Source: a virus. From it: a stretch of DNA of 64,000 nucleotides. The notes beneath the pieces were generated by a model, which saw nothing but the letters and a program-made list of their open reading frames with translations, had not been told where the DNA came from and searched no databases. Within the stretch, counting starts at the first letter, position 1, and every line of letters begins with the position of its first letter. This document shows, piece after piece, positions 18,684-26,844 of the stretch. A program made the translations under genes and the position numbers. Location of the stretch: the IMG/VR virus record IMGVR_UViG_3300046330_000229, positions 1 through 64,000 of that record; one strand, 5' to 3'.

Positions 18684-18691
18684 GGTAGTAT
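18663..18691 (+). promoter_or_regulatory. Sigma70-type promoter for leaderless gene at 18698
   Basis: TTGACA at 18663 (inside the end of the HNH gene), 17-bp spacer, TAGTAT at 18686, then 6 nt and ATG. Confidence 0.6.
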
Positions 18692-18697
18692 AATATT

Positions 18698-19015
18698 ATG
18701 AATAAAAAAGATAAAAAACAAATTATGAAGAAATTAGAAGCTAACTTACTAGAGTTACAAAAAAAAGTAGAGAACGTTGCTTGGGATCAGGCTAAAGCTA
18801 AAAGCAATCCTTACACTATAGGTAGAGAACTTTTTGACGAAGTTGAATCGATGATTTATTCTATGATAGAAAAAAATGAAAAACTTAATTCACCAATTGA
18901 AGACATAAATATGTTGATGTTGGGTTTTATGGACGAAGCGTTAGAGTGTTATATTGATATTCATGAAGAAGAAGACACACTAGCTAACGTGGCGGAGTAT
19001 ATTAAACAGAAATAA
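18698..19015 (+). CDS. Small helical protein, leaderless
   Basis: 105 residues, very rich in Lys and Glu and predicted fully helical with a coiled-coil N-terminus (KLEANLLELQKKVENV). It has its own promoter within the HNH gene and no leader. It closes the plus-strand island and is followed 5 bp later by a bidirectional terminator. No known domain. Confidence 0.6.
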   Translation: MNKKDKKQIMKKLEANLLELQKKVENVAWDQAKAKSNPYTIGRELFDEVESMIYSMIEKNEKLNSPIEDINMLMLGFMDEALECYIDIHEEEDTLANVAEYIKQK

Positions 19016-19045
19016 AAAAAGGAGCCTTTCGGCTCCCCTTTTACT
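19016..19045. terminator. Bidirectional rho-independent terminator
   Basis: A perfect hairpin GGAGCC-TTTC-GGCTCC (19021-19036) is flanked by a run of A on the left and CCTTTT on the right, so it can stop both the plus-strand island and the minus-strand capsid transcript that converge here. Confidence 0.85.
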
Positions 19046-19064
19046 AATATCATCTTAATTAAAA

Positions 19065-20297
19065 TTAAGAAACAACTAGATTTGTTACTAAGATCTGGCG
19101 ACCTGGCTTTATGCAAAGTACAGCTTGATCAGTATAAGCACGTAATTCAACACCAGCGTGTGAACTAAGCTCAAGTAAATACTTGTCAGCTTGTCCAGGG
19201 CGTTTGAAAGTTACGTCAGTAGAACCGATACGTCTCCAGTCATCTTTACAGATGATGAAAGCGTGACCTTGTTTAACGTGGATGTAAGGAACGATTTCAA
19301 CCATACCATTTTGTGAATGGAATTTGATTGTACGTGCTCCGTTTTCAGCTACGTTAGTTGAGTATGAACTGTCGTACATACGTAAAGCAGCTTGCTCAGT
19401 TAACAAGTCATCCCAGTGACCAGGATTACAAAGAACAGTTACGTCTTTATCTAATCCTTTTTCAACACCTTTAGTAATCGCTTGTTGGATTACAGAAAAT
19501 GACAATACATCTGGAGATGGTAAAGCGAATTGCGTACCTTCCCACAATTCATATTGTGCAGCATCGATACCGAACATTAATCCAGTATTTTCCATGATTT
19601 TCTTCATACCTAACATTTGCTTACCAAATGCACCTTGTGGGTACAATTTGTGACCAGCCGCGATACCAACGATACCAAGACCTTGAAGTGTTACGATCTT
19701 AGTGTTAAGATCTACACGTTGAATTGAGGCTGTACCAACAAGAGTTACACCATTGTACGCGTCAACTTTCATACCACGAGATCCAGCAAAAATACCAGCA
19801 GCAAATTCTGCATCAGTAATTTTGAATGAAGTCGCTGTAGGAGCTGGAGCAGCATCAACGATACCGATTCCATCTTGTCCGTATAGTAATTCTACTTCTA
19901 ATTTCTTATAAAGTGAATCCATCATGTTTTGAACAACAAACTTAGTTGTTTCTTCAAAAGCTTGCTCATCACCTTCAGAACGGAAAATAGATTCATACGA
20001 CATAGCCGCACGTAATACTAATTGGTAACCTTGAATAGTTGCTTGACGTACTTGTCCCGCTACTGCATCATTAAGAGCAAAAGCTCCGTCTTGTGAACCA
20101 GCGTATGTAATACCTTGTTCTAAGCCTAAAATGATGGCTTGGTTATATGATTCGCCTGTTTTTTTCTTTGGTAAGAAAGGAATCATTTCTGCTACTTTTT
20201 TGCCTACTGGGATAATGTTTTCTAAACGCTCCGCGTAAACTTTTTTGAAAAGACCATTAAACGTGTTAATGTCTCCTGCTCCTGGAAAATCTGCCAT
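19065..20297 (-). CDS. Major capsid protein
   Basis: 410 residues, the expected size of a HK97-fold major capsid protein. Typical features are the N-terminal NTFNGLFKKVYAERLENIIP, the long helix region around 90-140 (VLRAAMSYESIFRSEGDEQ), a beta-rich P-domain in the middle and a C-terminal LELSSHAGVELRAYTDQAV. It lies directly downstream of the scaffold gene, as usual. It has its own late-type motif at 20450-20469 and a long leader of about 150 nt that contains small hairpins, plus a terminator on either side, which fits high, separately controlled expression. Confidence 0.85.
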   Translation of the reverse strand: MADFPGAGDINTFNGLFKKVYAERLENIIPVGKKVAEMIPFLPKKKTGESYNQAIILGLEQGITYAGSQDGAFALNDAVAGQVRQATIQGYQLVLRAAMSYESIFRSEGDEQAFEETTKFVVQNMMDSLYKKLEVELLYGQDGIGIVDAAPAPTATSFKITDAEFAAGIFAGSRGMKVDAYNGVTLVGTASIQRVDLNTKIVTLQGLGIVGIAAGHKLYPQGAFGKQMLGMKKIMENTGLMFGIDAAQYELWEGTQFALPSPDVLSFSVIQQAITKGVEKGLDKDVTVLCNPGHWDDLLTEQAALRMYDSSYSTNVAENGARTIKFHSQNGMVEIVPYIHVKQGHAFIICKDDWRRIGSTDVTFKRPGQADKYLLELSSHAGVELRAYTDQAVLCIKPGRQILVTNLVVS

Positions 20298-20449
20298 TTT
20301 AAATCCTTATTTCTGTGTCTATGACACTATATTTTTATTTGTTTATTTAGGTATATGTACTATTTATACGCTTAGTGTTCTCTTGGTATCTCAGAGGCTA
20401 GTGCTTGTCCGAAAGCCGAAAAATATGACGTATTATTTTATACTATATA
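20298..20449 (-). promoter_or_regulatory. Long 5' leader of the capsid mRNA
   Basis: About 150 nt lie between the late motif and the capsid start, much more than the 10-20 nt leaders of other late genes. They hold a GTGTC-ATA-GACAC hairpin just upstream of the ribosome site and a CTCT/AGAG and a GCTT/AAGC stem further up. They may stabilise the abundant capsid mRNA. Confidence 0.4.
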
Positions 20450-20469
20450 TCTACTATATATGTTAAATC
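20450..20469 (-). promoter_or_regulatory. Late-type promoter motif, copy 5
   Basis: Core TTAACATATAT followed by AGTAGATATAT on the minus strand, placed between the scaffold terminator and the capsid leader. Confidence 0.6.
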
Positions 20470-20499
20470 TTAGTAAAAAGAGGGGTTTACCACCCCCCA
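20470..20499 (-). terminator. Terminator after the scaffold gene
   Basis: On the minus strand GGGG-TGGTAAA-CCCC is followed by TCTTTTT. The stem overlaps the last codons and the stop of the scaffold gene. It separates scaffold and capsid transcripts just before the capsid promoter motif. Confidence 0.6.
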
Positions 20500-21452
20500 A
20501 TGTCCTCAATCTTCACTTTTTTAGCTACAGGCTTAACTTCCGGCACTACTGCTTTAGCTACGCTATTCGTTGCTGCGTTAGCTGAAGTAGGTACTTTTTT
20601 AACCTTAGAGATCTTATGTTTACGATATTTATCTAAACGATCTTTACCTAAAAGCTTCTCTAATTTCTCTGGATCGCTGTGTTTATCTAGTAAACCCTTG
20701 AAATCATTATGTAATTTTGATTCTACGTAAGGCATAATGTCTTCAATTGTACAATCTTCCCAACCACCTTCAATAGCCGCTGACCAGATGTCGCTAACTC
20801 GACGCACAAAATACGGCTCTGCTGGAAAAGAACTAGCTTCTAGTGCTGTAATCATCTTAGTTTGGATCTCTTCGTAATTGCGACGTGTTGCCTCTTCTAG
20901 ACGAGCTTTACGAGTCTCTTCTTCCTTAGTCTTCTCTGATTCTTCGTAAGCTTTAAGTTTACGCTCATATTCTTCAATTTTCTTTTGTTCTGGAGTCTTA
21001 GACTCTTCTTCTAGATCTTGTAATAAGATTTGTTCAGCTAACTTACGAACATCGTGACCTAGTGCTGGATTACGTAAAACCTTCAAAGGGTCTTCTTGTA
21101 ACATCTTAACTAGTTGATCAGCTTGTGCTCGATATTGTTTAGCTTCTGAGAACTTCTCTTCTGAGGCCATAGCTTTTTGTACGTAAGACTTGATAGATTC
21201 TTCGTCATTCATATCAATTTCAACGGTTTTAGATTTACCGTTTACTTTAACTTCTAGAGATTTAATTGCTTTTTTAATCTCTTTAGCTTCTTCTTTACTG
21301 ACATCTTCTAGATCAATAGCTTCTAATTCAGCTAGATCCGCTTCTGCTGTAGCATTTGCCGGAGCTGTATTATTTGTTGATGTTTCTACTGGGGCGGGAG
21401 CGTTTGTAGCTGCTTGAGGCGTAGCTGTACCTTGACTGTTGTCTTCTGACAT
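20487..21452 (-). CDS. Head scaffolding protein
   Basis: 321 residues, acidic and highly charged. It has an Ala/Thr/Pro-rich start (about 1-45), long Glu/Lys-rich coiled-coil helices (about 60-200) and a Lys-rich C-terminal tail, the general pattern of phage scaffolds whose basic end binds the capsid protein. It sits directly upstream of the capsid gene. Its own late-type motif is at 21528-21547 with a leader of about 75 nt. Confidence 0.75.
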   Translation of the reverse strand: MSEDNSQGTATPQAATNAPAPVETSTNNTAPANATAEADLAELEAIDLEDVSKEEAKEIKKAIKSLEVKVNGKSKTVEIDMNDEESIKSYVQKAMASEEKFSEAKQYRAQADQLVKMLQEDPLKVLRNPALGHDVRKLAEQILLQDLEEESKTPEQKKIEEYERKLKAYEESEKTKEEETRKARLEEATRRNYEEIQTKMITALEASSFPAEPYFVRRVSDIWSAAIEGGWEDCTIEDIMPYVESKLHNDFKGLLDKHSDPEKLEKLLGKDRLDKYRKHKISKVKKVPTSANAATNSVAKAVVPEVKPVAKKVKIEDIGGW

Positions 21453-21527
21453 TGTATTTTCCTTTGTTCGTTCCTATACTTGATAGGGTACGGGTTTAAA
21501 GTGAGCATCCACAAAATGCGGGTAGTC

Positions 21528-21547
21528 TCATAAATATATGTTAATTT
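21528..21547 (-). promoter_or_regulatory. Late-type promoter motif, copy 6
   Basis: Core TTAACATATAT followed by TTATGAGAC on the minus strand, about 75 nt upstream of the scaffold start. Confidence 0.55.
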
Positions 21548-21556
21548 ACTTTCAAT

Positions 21557-22684
21557 TTAGTGTAGATCAATCCAAATAGATCCATCGTATACTTGTAATT
21601 TTGTAACTGTAGTGTTGAAAATAATCATACCACTTACTGCTGTTAGAGCATCTCTCACTAAGGTAGTCATATTGGGAGCAAGAAACGGTTTAGTATCTAT
21701 GTAATTTTTAGTAGCCGCGTCTTGCGGGTCTACCGGATTTGCCATATTCTTAATATTTTGATTATCTAAAGTTATTACATCTGAGAAAAAAGTAACACTA
21801 TTTGAAGCATTAAATTCAATATCACCATTTGGATAAATGCTAAAATCTGATGAAGTACTATTTACACTATCTAAAGAAAATGCAGCAACTTGAGTTAAAT
21901 CTACACTAAGACCTGAACTTAATCCGGTTCCAACAGTCGCTAAACTGATAGAACTAGGAGCATTTAAAATAGTACCAGTGTTAGCTCCATTAACAGATTG
22001 TAAAGAAATGGTATCAGAGCTATCGATATTCACATCACCGTTAGCATATATAGTTGTAGATGCAGAATTAGAGTTTACATCGTCAAATATATACATTGAC
22101 TGTTCTGTGGTAGTTGAATAATAACCAGACGCTCTTTGTAAAACAGTATTATTTGTCTCATGCTCTACAGTTGTAGGCTTTACATTAAAAAAAGTCGTAT
22201 CAGTTAAATCGGTCCTACCAATATTAACTTCTGTAGCATTTGTAGTACCTATTTGCAAAGGTGCTGCTGTAGATGAGTCTAAATCAGCGGACAGTAACAC
22301 GTCATTTAAAAATGTTTTTGCACCAGCAAGCTCTTGAGCGCCAGTAGTTACATAGCCTTCATCAGTCGCCGAAGCAGGAGTCATGCTAATATTAGGAGTT
22401 GTTGTTCCGTCAGTAACATTTACAGGTAGCGTAGCCGTGACTTCCGATACTGTACCAGAACCGCCCCCACCCGCACCGACTTCTTCCCAGTTTAAATCTA
22501 CATCGTCAGTAAGTTTTTTATATACATTACCGTCAGTTTTACACAAATATAACGAACCCTTTTTAGCTACAATAACTTCGTCTGTTGGAATTTTAATACC
22601 ACTTTCAATAGATAAATTAGTATCTTTAAATGTAAGCTGCCCTTTAATATTTGATATTTTTTTGTTAAATAAATTTTCTGACAT
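21557..22684 (-). CDS. Fibre-type virion protein
   Basis: 375 residues. A GAGGGGSG linker near residue 72 separates an adaptor-like N-terminus from repeats typical of phage fibres: GYVTTGAQELAGAKTF near 128, then repeats around 200-270 containing IYANGDVNIDSS and IYPNGDIEFNAS, and NIKNMANPVDPQDAATKNYI near 309, shared with the fibre at 11365-13017. A short C-terminal tip (DGSIWIDLH) ends it. It lies upstream of the scaffold, away from the main fibre block, so it may be a head decoration fibre rather than a tail fibre. Confidence 0.65.
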   Translation of the reverse strand: MSENLFNKKISNIKGQLTFKDTNLSIESGIKIPTDEVIVAKKGSLYLCKTDGNVYKKLTDDVDLNWEEVGAGGGGSGTVSEVTATLPVNVTDGTTTPNISMTPASATDEGYVTTGAQELAGAKTFLNDVLLSADLDSSTAAPLQIGTTNATEVNIGRTDLTDTTFFNVKPTTVEHETNNTVLQRASGYYSTTTEQSMYIFDDVNSNSASTTIYANGDVNIDSSDTISLQSVNGANTGTILNAPSSISLATVGTGLSSGLSVDLTQVAAFSLDSVNSTSSDFSIYPNGDIEFNASNSVTFFSDVITLDNQNIKNMANPVDPQDAATKNYIDTKPFLAPNMTTLVRDALTAVSGMIIFNTTVTKLQVYDGSIWIDLH

Positions 22685-22686
22685 AA

Positions 22687-23403
22687 TTAGTTTCCTTTTA
22701 TAAATGATTTTAGTTTTTCAAATCCAATAGGATTGTACACTTGATCGGCTACATCTTCTACTTGATCGTTGCCTATAAAATGTCCGCGATTGTAATATTC
22801 TGACACTTTAGGAAAATCATTATTAAGTATAGCTTCTTCTACCTGACCCGCGTCTACGTTAAATGTATTTTCTAAATGAGCTTTAACGGAAGGCGTGTCA
22901 GGATAAGGAATTTTAGTTTGTTCTCTAGGTAAAGTCATCTTATTTATATTATTAAGTAGAGGAGACAAACCCTTTTTACTATCACTAGCATGCTTCATTT
23001 CATGAATTACAGTAGATAACTGTTGATCTCTATTTAAGTCGGAATTAATACTTAGTGTGTCATTTTTGGGATCATACTCACCCATGCGAGTGTTACTTGA
23101 CATTTCTTTATATACAGGAGGCGATATATCAGCTTTTTTTGATAACATTTGAACTAATTTTTGATTAGTTGTGTTCGGATTTCTATCGTTAATTAATGCT
23201 TTTTGTAAATTATCCACACGAGAATTATAATAATCACTAGCTTTTCTATTCACAGCGTCCGCGTATATGTCGTCATTTAATGGAGTAGGCACTCTTTGTG
23301 GATTAAAATCCTTTTGTCTTTCGCCTAGACGCACTTTTAGAGCTTCTGTGTCCAACTGATCGTAATCCTCTCCTAATAATTCTTTAAGCATTTTATCTTG
23401 CAT
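22687..23403 (-). CDS. Putative zinc metallopeptidase-like virion protein
   Basis: 238 residues from ATG 23403, one base after the previous stop; the longer start at 23445 would overlap that gene. An HExxH zinc motif (VIHEMKHASD) lies near residue 133-142 in a helical context. The rest is hydrophilic with no signal peptide, so the protein is cytoplasmic or packaged. It could trim a virion protein, or be ejected to act on host proteins. No family is recognised. Confidence 0.6.
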   Translation of the reverse strand: MQDKMLKELLGEDYDQLDTEALKVRLGERQKDFNPQRVPTPLNDDIYADAVNRKASDYYNSRVDNLQKALINDRNPNTTNQKLVQMLSKKADISPPVYKEMSSNTRMGEYDPKNDTLSINSDLNRDQQLSTVIHEMKHASDSKKGLSPLLNNINKMTLPREQTKIPYPDTPSVKAHLENTFNVDAGQVEEAILNNDFPKVSEYYNRGHFIGNDQVEDVADQVYNPIGFEKLKSFIKGN

Positions 23404-23404
23404 A

Positions 23405-23629
23405 TTATTCAGCCTTGTTGTCTTTTTCAGCAAAACTTTGAGCAACCTTGCCAGTAAATGCCGCGCCTAAAAATACAGAAACTACTCCAACAACACTATC
23501 AACAGGTTGTTGTCTGTAAAGACATACTACGGTAATAAGACACGCAGATAGTACACAAACTAGACTTAAAAATCTAGTCATACTTAAATTTCCAGTATCC
23601 GACATAAGTGCTAAGAAGAAATTTTTCAT
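23405..23629 (-). CDS. Small membrane protein, holin candidate
   Basis: 74 residues with two hydrophobic segments (about 20-37, FLSLVCVLSACLITVVCL, and about 45-60) separated by a short turn, and a charged C-terminus (AEKDNKAE). This matches small two-segment holins. It lies within the late head operon away from the endolysin. The N-terminus LALMSDTGNLSMTR is seen in many phage small membrane proteins of this type. Confidence 0.55.
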   Translation of the reverse strand: MKNFFLALMSDTGNLSMTRFLSLVCVLSACLITVVCLYRQQPVDSVVGVVSVFLGAAFTGKVAQSFAEKDNKAE

Positions 23630-23630
23630 A

Positions 23631-23831
23631 CTAAACTGTTACAGTCATTCCCATTATTTGAGACAACTTCGTACATATAGTATTGATACCCCAGTGAGTA
23701 TCTATGGAAAGTAAATCTAATGATAAGACTTCTACTTTTAAATCTACAGATTTGCCTTGTACTGTATAGGTAACTTCGCAAGTTAGTTTGTTTGAGGACA
23801 CGACGTGTGTATATTTTGTTAATTTTCCCAT
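23631..23831 (-). CDS. Small hypothetical late protein
   Basis: 66 residues, soluble, beta-rich (SSNKLTCEVTYTVQGKSVDL), with no signal or membrane segment. It is tightly packed, 1 bp from the next gene, between a 174-residue gene and the holin candidate. Function unknown. Confidence 0.5.
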   Translation of the reverse strand: MGKLTKYTHVVSSNKLTCEVTYTVQGKSVDLKVEVLSLDLLSIDTHWGINTICTKLSQIMGMTVTV

Positions 23832-23848
23832 TTTTAATTTCCTTTGTA

Positions 23849-24373
23849 TTAAGTTGTTATTAAGTAGTAATCACCCTGATTGGCGCATTGCAAGTTGTTA
23901 TCGCTATATCTGTTACAAAGAGATGTAATAATAAAATCACAATCTAGACCTTGATTAAATGCGTAAAAGTATTTACTTTGAAATGCGTATCTTTGATCAA
24001 CTTTTACTTTAATAATTTTATTACTAAAAAGCTCTACACACTCTTCATACAAATCAACTAAATCGTAGGACGCTTGTATTCTACTAGTATTATCTCCACC
24101 AAAAGGTGCCGAAGGATTTTGGTCAATTACATACCTATCTATTGCATTACTTACTGGCTCCGGTTGTTGTGTAATACCTAAACTTGCTGTAGACAATAAA
24201 TCTTTTAAAATATCTATGATTTGTGTGTTTTGAATTGATTGTAAATACTCTGTGTAATAAAATAGAACGTCCCCTGGGTTTAGTGTACCCTCTTCCATTC
24301 TAGTTTTAATGTCCTCGTACATTTTAACAGCGTCTTTGTGATATTGGTATAATTCTCTCGGTTGTGCTGCCAT
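23849..24373 (-). CDS. Hypothetical late protein
   Basis: 174 residues, mostly helical in the first half (YQYHKDAVKMYEDIKTRMEE) and mixed in the second. Three Cys lie toward the C-terminus. Its ATG directly follows the stop of the 55-residue gene. It belongs to the portal-to-scaffold transcript and may be an assembly factor. No known domain is recognised. Confidence 0.55.
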   Translation of the reverse strand: MAAQPRELYQYHKDAVKMYEDIKTRMEEGTLNPGDVLFYYTEYLQSIQNTQIIDILKDLLSTASLGITQQPEPVSNAIDRYVIDQNPSAPFGGDNTSRIQASYDLVDLYEECVELFSNKIIKVKVDQRYAFQSKYFYAFNQGLDCDFIITSLCNRYSDNNLQCANQGDYYLITT

Positions 24374-24541
24374 CTAAATACCCTCTTCTTCTTGTAAAAT
24401 TATAGTACTAAAACCATCAAAGTGTTCTATAGAATATTCAACTTCTTCTATTTTTGTAAAAGAATCTAAAGCTTCTCTATTCACAGAACTCATTAATAAA
24501 ACCCTATCACCATTTGGTAAAACTTCAAATAAACTATACAT
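24374..24541 (-). CDS. Very short late protein
   Basis: 55 residues beginning MYSLFEVLPNGDRVLL and ending in QEEEGI. It fills an otherwise empty gap exactly: the ATG starts one base after the 762-residue gene's stop and its own stop abuts the ATG of the 174-residue gene. The exact fit and lack of other frames support a real gene. Beta-rich, soluble, function unknown. Confidence 0.55.
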   Translation of the reverse strand: MYSLFEVLPNGDRVLLMSSVNREALDSFTKIEEVEYSIEHFDGFSTIILQEEEGI

Positions 24542-24542
24542 A

Positions 24543-26831
24543 TTAAAACCCTTTCAGTAAAACATAACCAGGAGTAACTCCGACACCGGCAGTACTTACT
24601 CTTGCTCTAATTAATTGTGTTTGAACGTCGACTATAGTAACCTGTACTGTACTAGACGCCACAGCAGTTAGCGGCGTGCCTAGAACGTACCAAGAAGCGC
24701 CCATATCGTCAGAACCTTCGAGTTGTAGCTCTGGTGGCGTTGTTACAATCGCACCTACGTTAAAAACCAACTGAACATTAGACGCATTGTGAACTCTTAG
24801 TGAAGGAGTTGTAGCATTTGGTGTAGTTAAAACAACGCTTCTGTTTATTATTTGGCTTATTCTACTAGAAAGGGAACCGCTGCCTTGTAGTCTTTGAATT
24901 TGTCGAGTAAAAGAAGGTGTAGTACCGCTGATAGTCTGAACATATCTGACCTGACCTACAGCCGCGAACTCGGGAGTAAAATACTGACCGGTAGTAGTAA
25001 TTCTAGGCATGTCGTATATTCTAGTCCAAGAAACCCCGCCATCATAAGACTGCTCTATACCTAAATCATAGGTAGGTAAAGTCCCCGATACTGCGGAAAT
25101 ATTTAATACTAATTGGAAAGTAGTACCGAACGTAGGTGTAACGCCTGCGGTAGTTGTCGTGGTAGTGACAGCAGCAAGTGTTGTGTCCTGTATTCTACCA
25201 GGTATAGCCAGATTCGCAGCAGTAACACCTGTCACAGAAGACACGGTAGTAATAGTACCGGAAGCAACCGTTACGGTAGAGGAACCTCCGCCAACAAACA
25301 CGCTATTTGTAGTGAAGGGAGCTTGTTTTGTTATAGTTCTAGTGTTTACTGTACCAGTAGAAGCCGAAGCCATTCTAATTCTAAAATACTGAGCCATTAT
25401 AGGAAAATTGTATATAGTTTCTGTAGTACCTATACCGATAGCGCTAACTGACGTTGCAAGCGACGTAGATGCTGAGTTTTGAACGGGTAAAACTATACCA
25501 GAAGTTTGAGCCGGATCTCCGGTTTGTTCTACAGCAAATGTCCCAGATGCGACGCTACCTCTAATGCTAAAACTTACAGAGTTCATACCCTTAGCATCAA
25601 TCCATCCAGTAGTCGATACTACACCTGTCATCAAATTTGTGTTTATAGCGGGAGTAGCTAATGTTTGTGTAAATAATTGTCCGTCTTCTGTTTTTGTTGG
25701 TATTGTTGATTGATTTGAAGCAATAACAACTGGAGTAGAAGTTATCATAGGCGCTTGGCCTAAGTTTGGAGTTTTAATATCAATACTATTTACAGAGGTG
25801 GCGGTATTTGAAGTATTTGTTGCTATTCCACTGGATATAGAAGCATTAGTACTGTCAGAAACAACCAACGCTTCTCCGTTAAAAACAGCCTCTCTGTACT
25901 CATTATTATCTACGTCAAACCCTCCAATTTTAACAAAGTCTACGCCAGGGTCAGGACCAATAGTACCGGTAGTAGCGGTGACCGTAGGCATAACGGTAGG
26001 TTGAACGTCTAACGGCTTAATTTCATCTATAGTATCTTGTGTTAAACTAAATTCACCAGTTAGAGAATTAGACACTTCAACAATTTGATGACCTTTGGAA
26101 TTTAAAATAATCTCAGATTGATCTCCATCAGTTAAAGTTGGCGGAGTTTGTTTATACACACCACCTACTAATTGATCCACGGATGCTGCCCCTATATTCG
26201 TACCCGCTGCTGCAATTGTAGAGTATGTAGTCCCTGATACAACTTGAGTATAAGATTCTATAGTAGTTAGAATATTAGTTTGAGCTTGTTGTTCAGTTAA
26301 AGTTGCTGCACCTGTTGGTAACGGCAAAGATGTTGTTGATACGGGGACCGGAGTGGCTCTTAGTTGTGTATTAGTTAAAGGTCCTGTTACAGCAATCGGC
26401 GAAGTTAACTTTGAATCAATGGAAGCCAGTGAAGCGTTTCCAGTTGTTTGTAGTGCTGAAGTAGATGCGCCTATCGGTAGAGGTAAAGATAATGCTGATA
26501 TAGGAATAGGATTTCCCGAGTCATTCCCAATTTCAACTTCACCAGGAATTGTTACTGGACCCGTGATGTTCACAACGGCAGCGCCTAGATCTACAGGTAT
26601 TCTACCTAGTACGGGAGTAACGCCCATAATATTTGTGTTAATAGATCCATCAGGATTAACAGTCATTAAGTCGCCGGTGATTCTGTCACCAATAGCAATA
26701 CTATCATCCGAGGCGTCAATTGTTACAGTAAAAGCTCCTCCTGAAGTAGTACGAAGTGAGTCAGTAGTATGATCAAACACCTTTTTTATGATGTTTTCCA
26801 TATTTAACATTGATCCTGGTATTGAAGCCAT
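24543..26831 (-). CDS. Large fibre / virion surface protein
   Basis: 762 residues. The N-terminal about 28 residues (PGSMLNMENIIKKVFDHTT) match the 167-residue protein at 13037-13540, indicating a common docking element. The middle has Ser/Thr-rich repeats of the kind LSLPLPIGAST and TSLPLPTGAATL, and the C-terminal part (about 520-762) is beta-rich and Ig-like. It lies right after the portal gene, an unusual place for a tail fibre, so it may be a head or neck fibre. Confidence 0.6.
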   Translation of the reverse strand: MASIPGSMLNMENIIKKVFDHTTDSLRTTSGGAFTVTIDASDDSIAIGDRITGDLMTVNPDGSINTNIMGVTPVLGRIPVDLGAAVVNITGPVTIPGEVEIGNDSGNPIPISALSLPLPIGASTSALQTTGNASLASIDSKLTSPIAVTGPLTNTQLRATPVPVSTTSLPLPTGAATLTEQQAQTNILTTIESYTQVVSGTTYSTIAAAGTNIGAASVDQLVGGVYKQTPPTLTDGDQSEIILNSKGHQIVEVSNSLTGEFSLTQDTIDEIKPLDVQPTVMPTVTATTGTIGPDPGVDFVKIGGFDVDNNEYREAVFNGEALVVSDSTNASISSGIATNTSNTATSVNSIDIKTPNLGQAPMITSTPVVIASNQSTIPTKTEDGQLFTQTLATPAINTNLMTGVVSTTGWIDAKGMNSVSFSIRGSVASGTFAVEQTGDPAQTSGIVLPVQNSASTSLATSVSAIGIGTTETIYNFPIMAQYFRIRMASASTGTVNTRTITKQAPFTTNSVFVGGGSSTVTVASGTITTVSSVTGVTAANLAIPGRIQDTTLAAVTTTTTTAGVTPTFGTTFQLVLNISAVSGTLPTYDLGIEQSYDGGVSWTRIYDMPRITTTGQYFTPEFAAVGQVRYVQTISGTTPSFTRQIQRLQGSGSLSSRISQIINRSVVLTTPNATTPSLRVHNASNVQLVFNVGAIVTTPPELQLEGSDDMGASWYVLGTPLTAVASSTVQVTIVDVQTQLIRARVSTAGVGVTPGYVLLKGF

Positions 26832-26844
26832 TTATATCTCCTGA

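Noticed and set aside
25113-25451. Plus-strand frames opposite the large fibre gene
   Set aside because: Repetitive Ser/Cys composition that mirrors the Thr/Val-rich fibre repeats; shadow frames.
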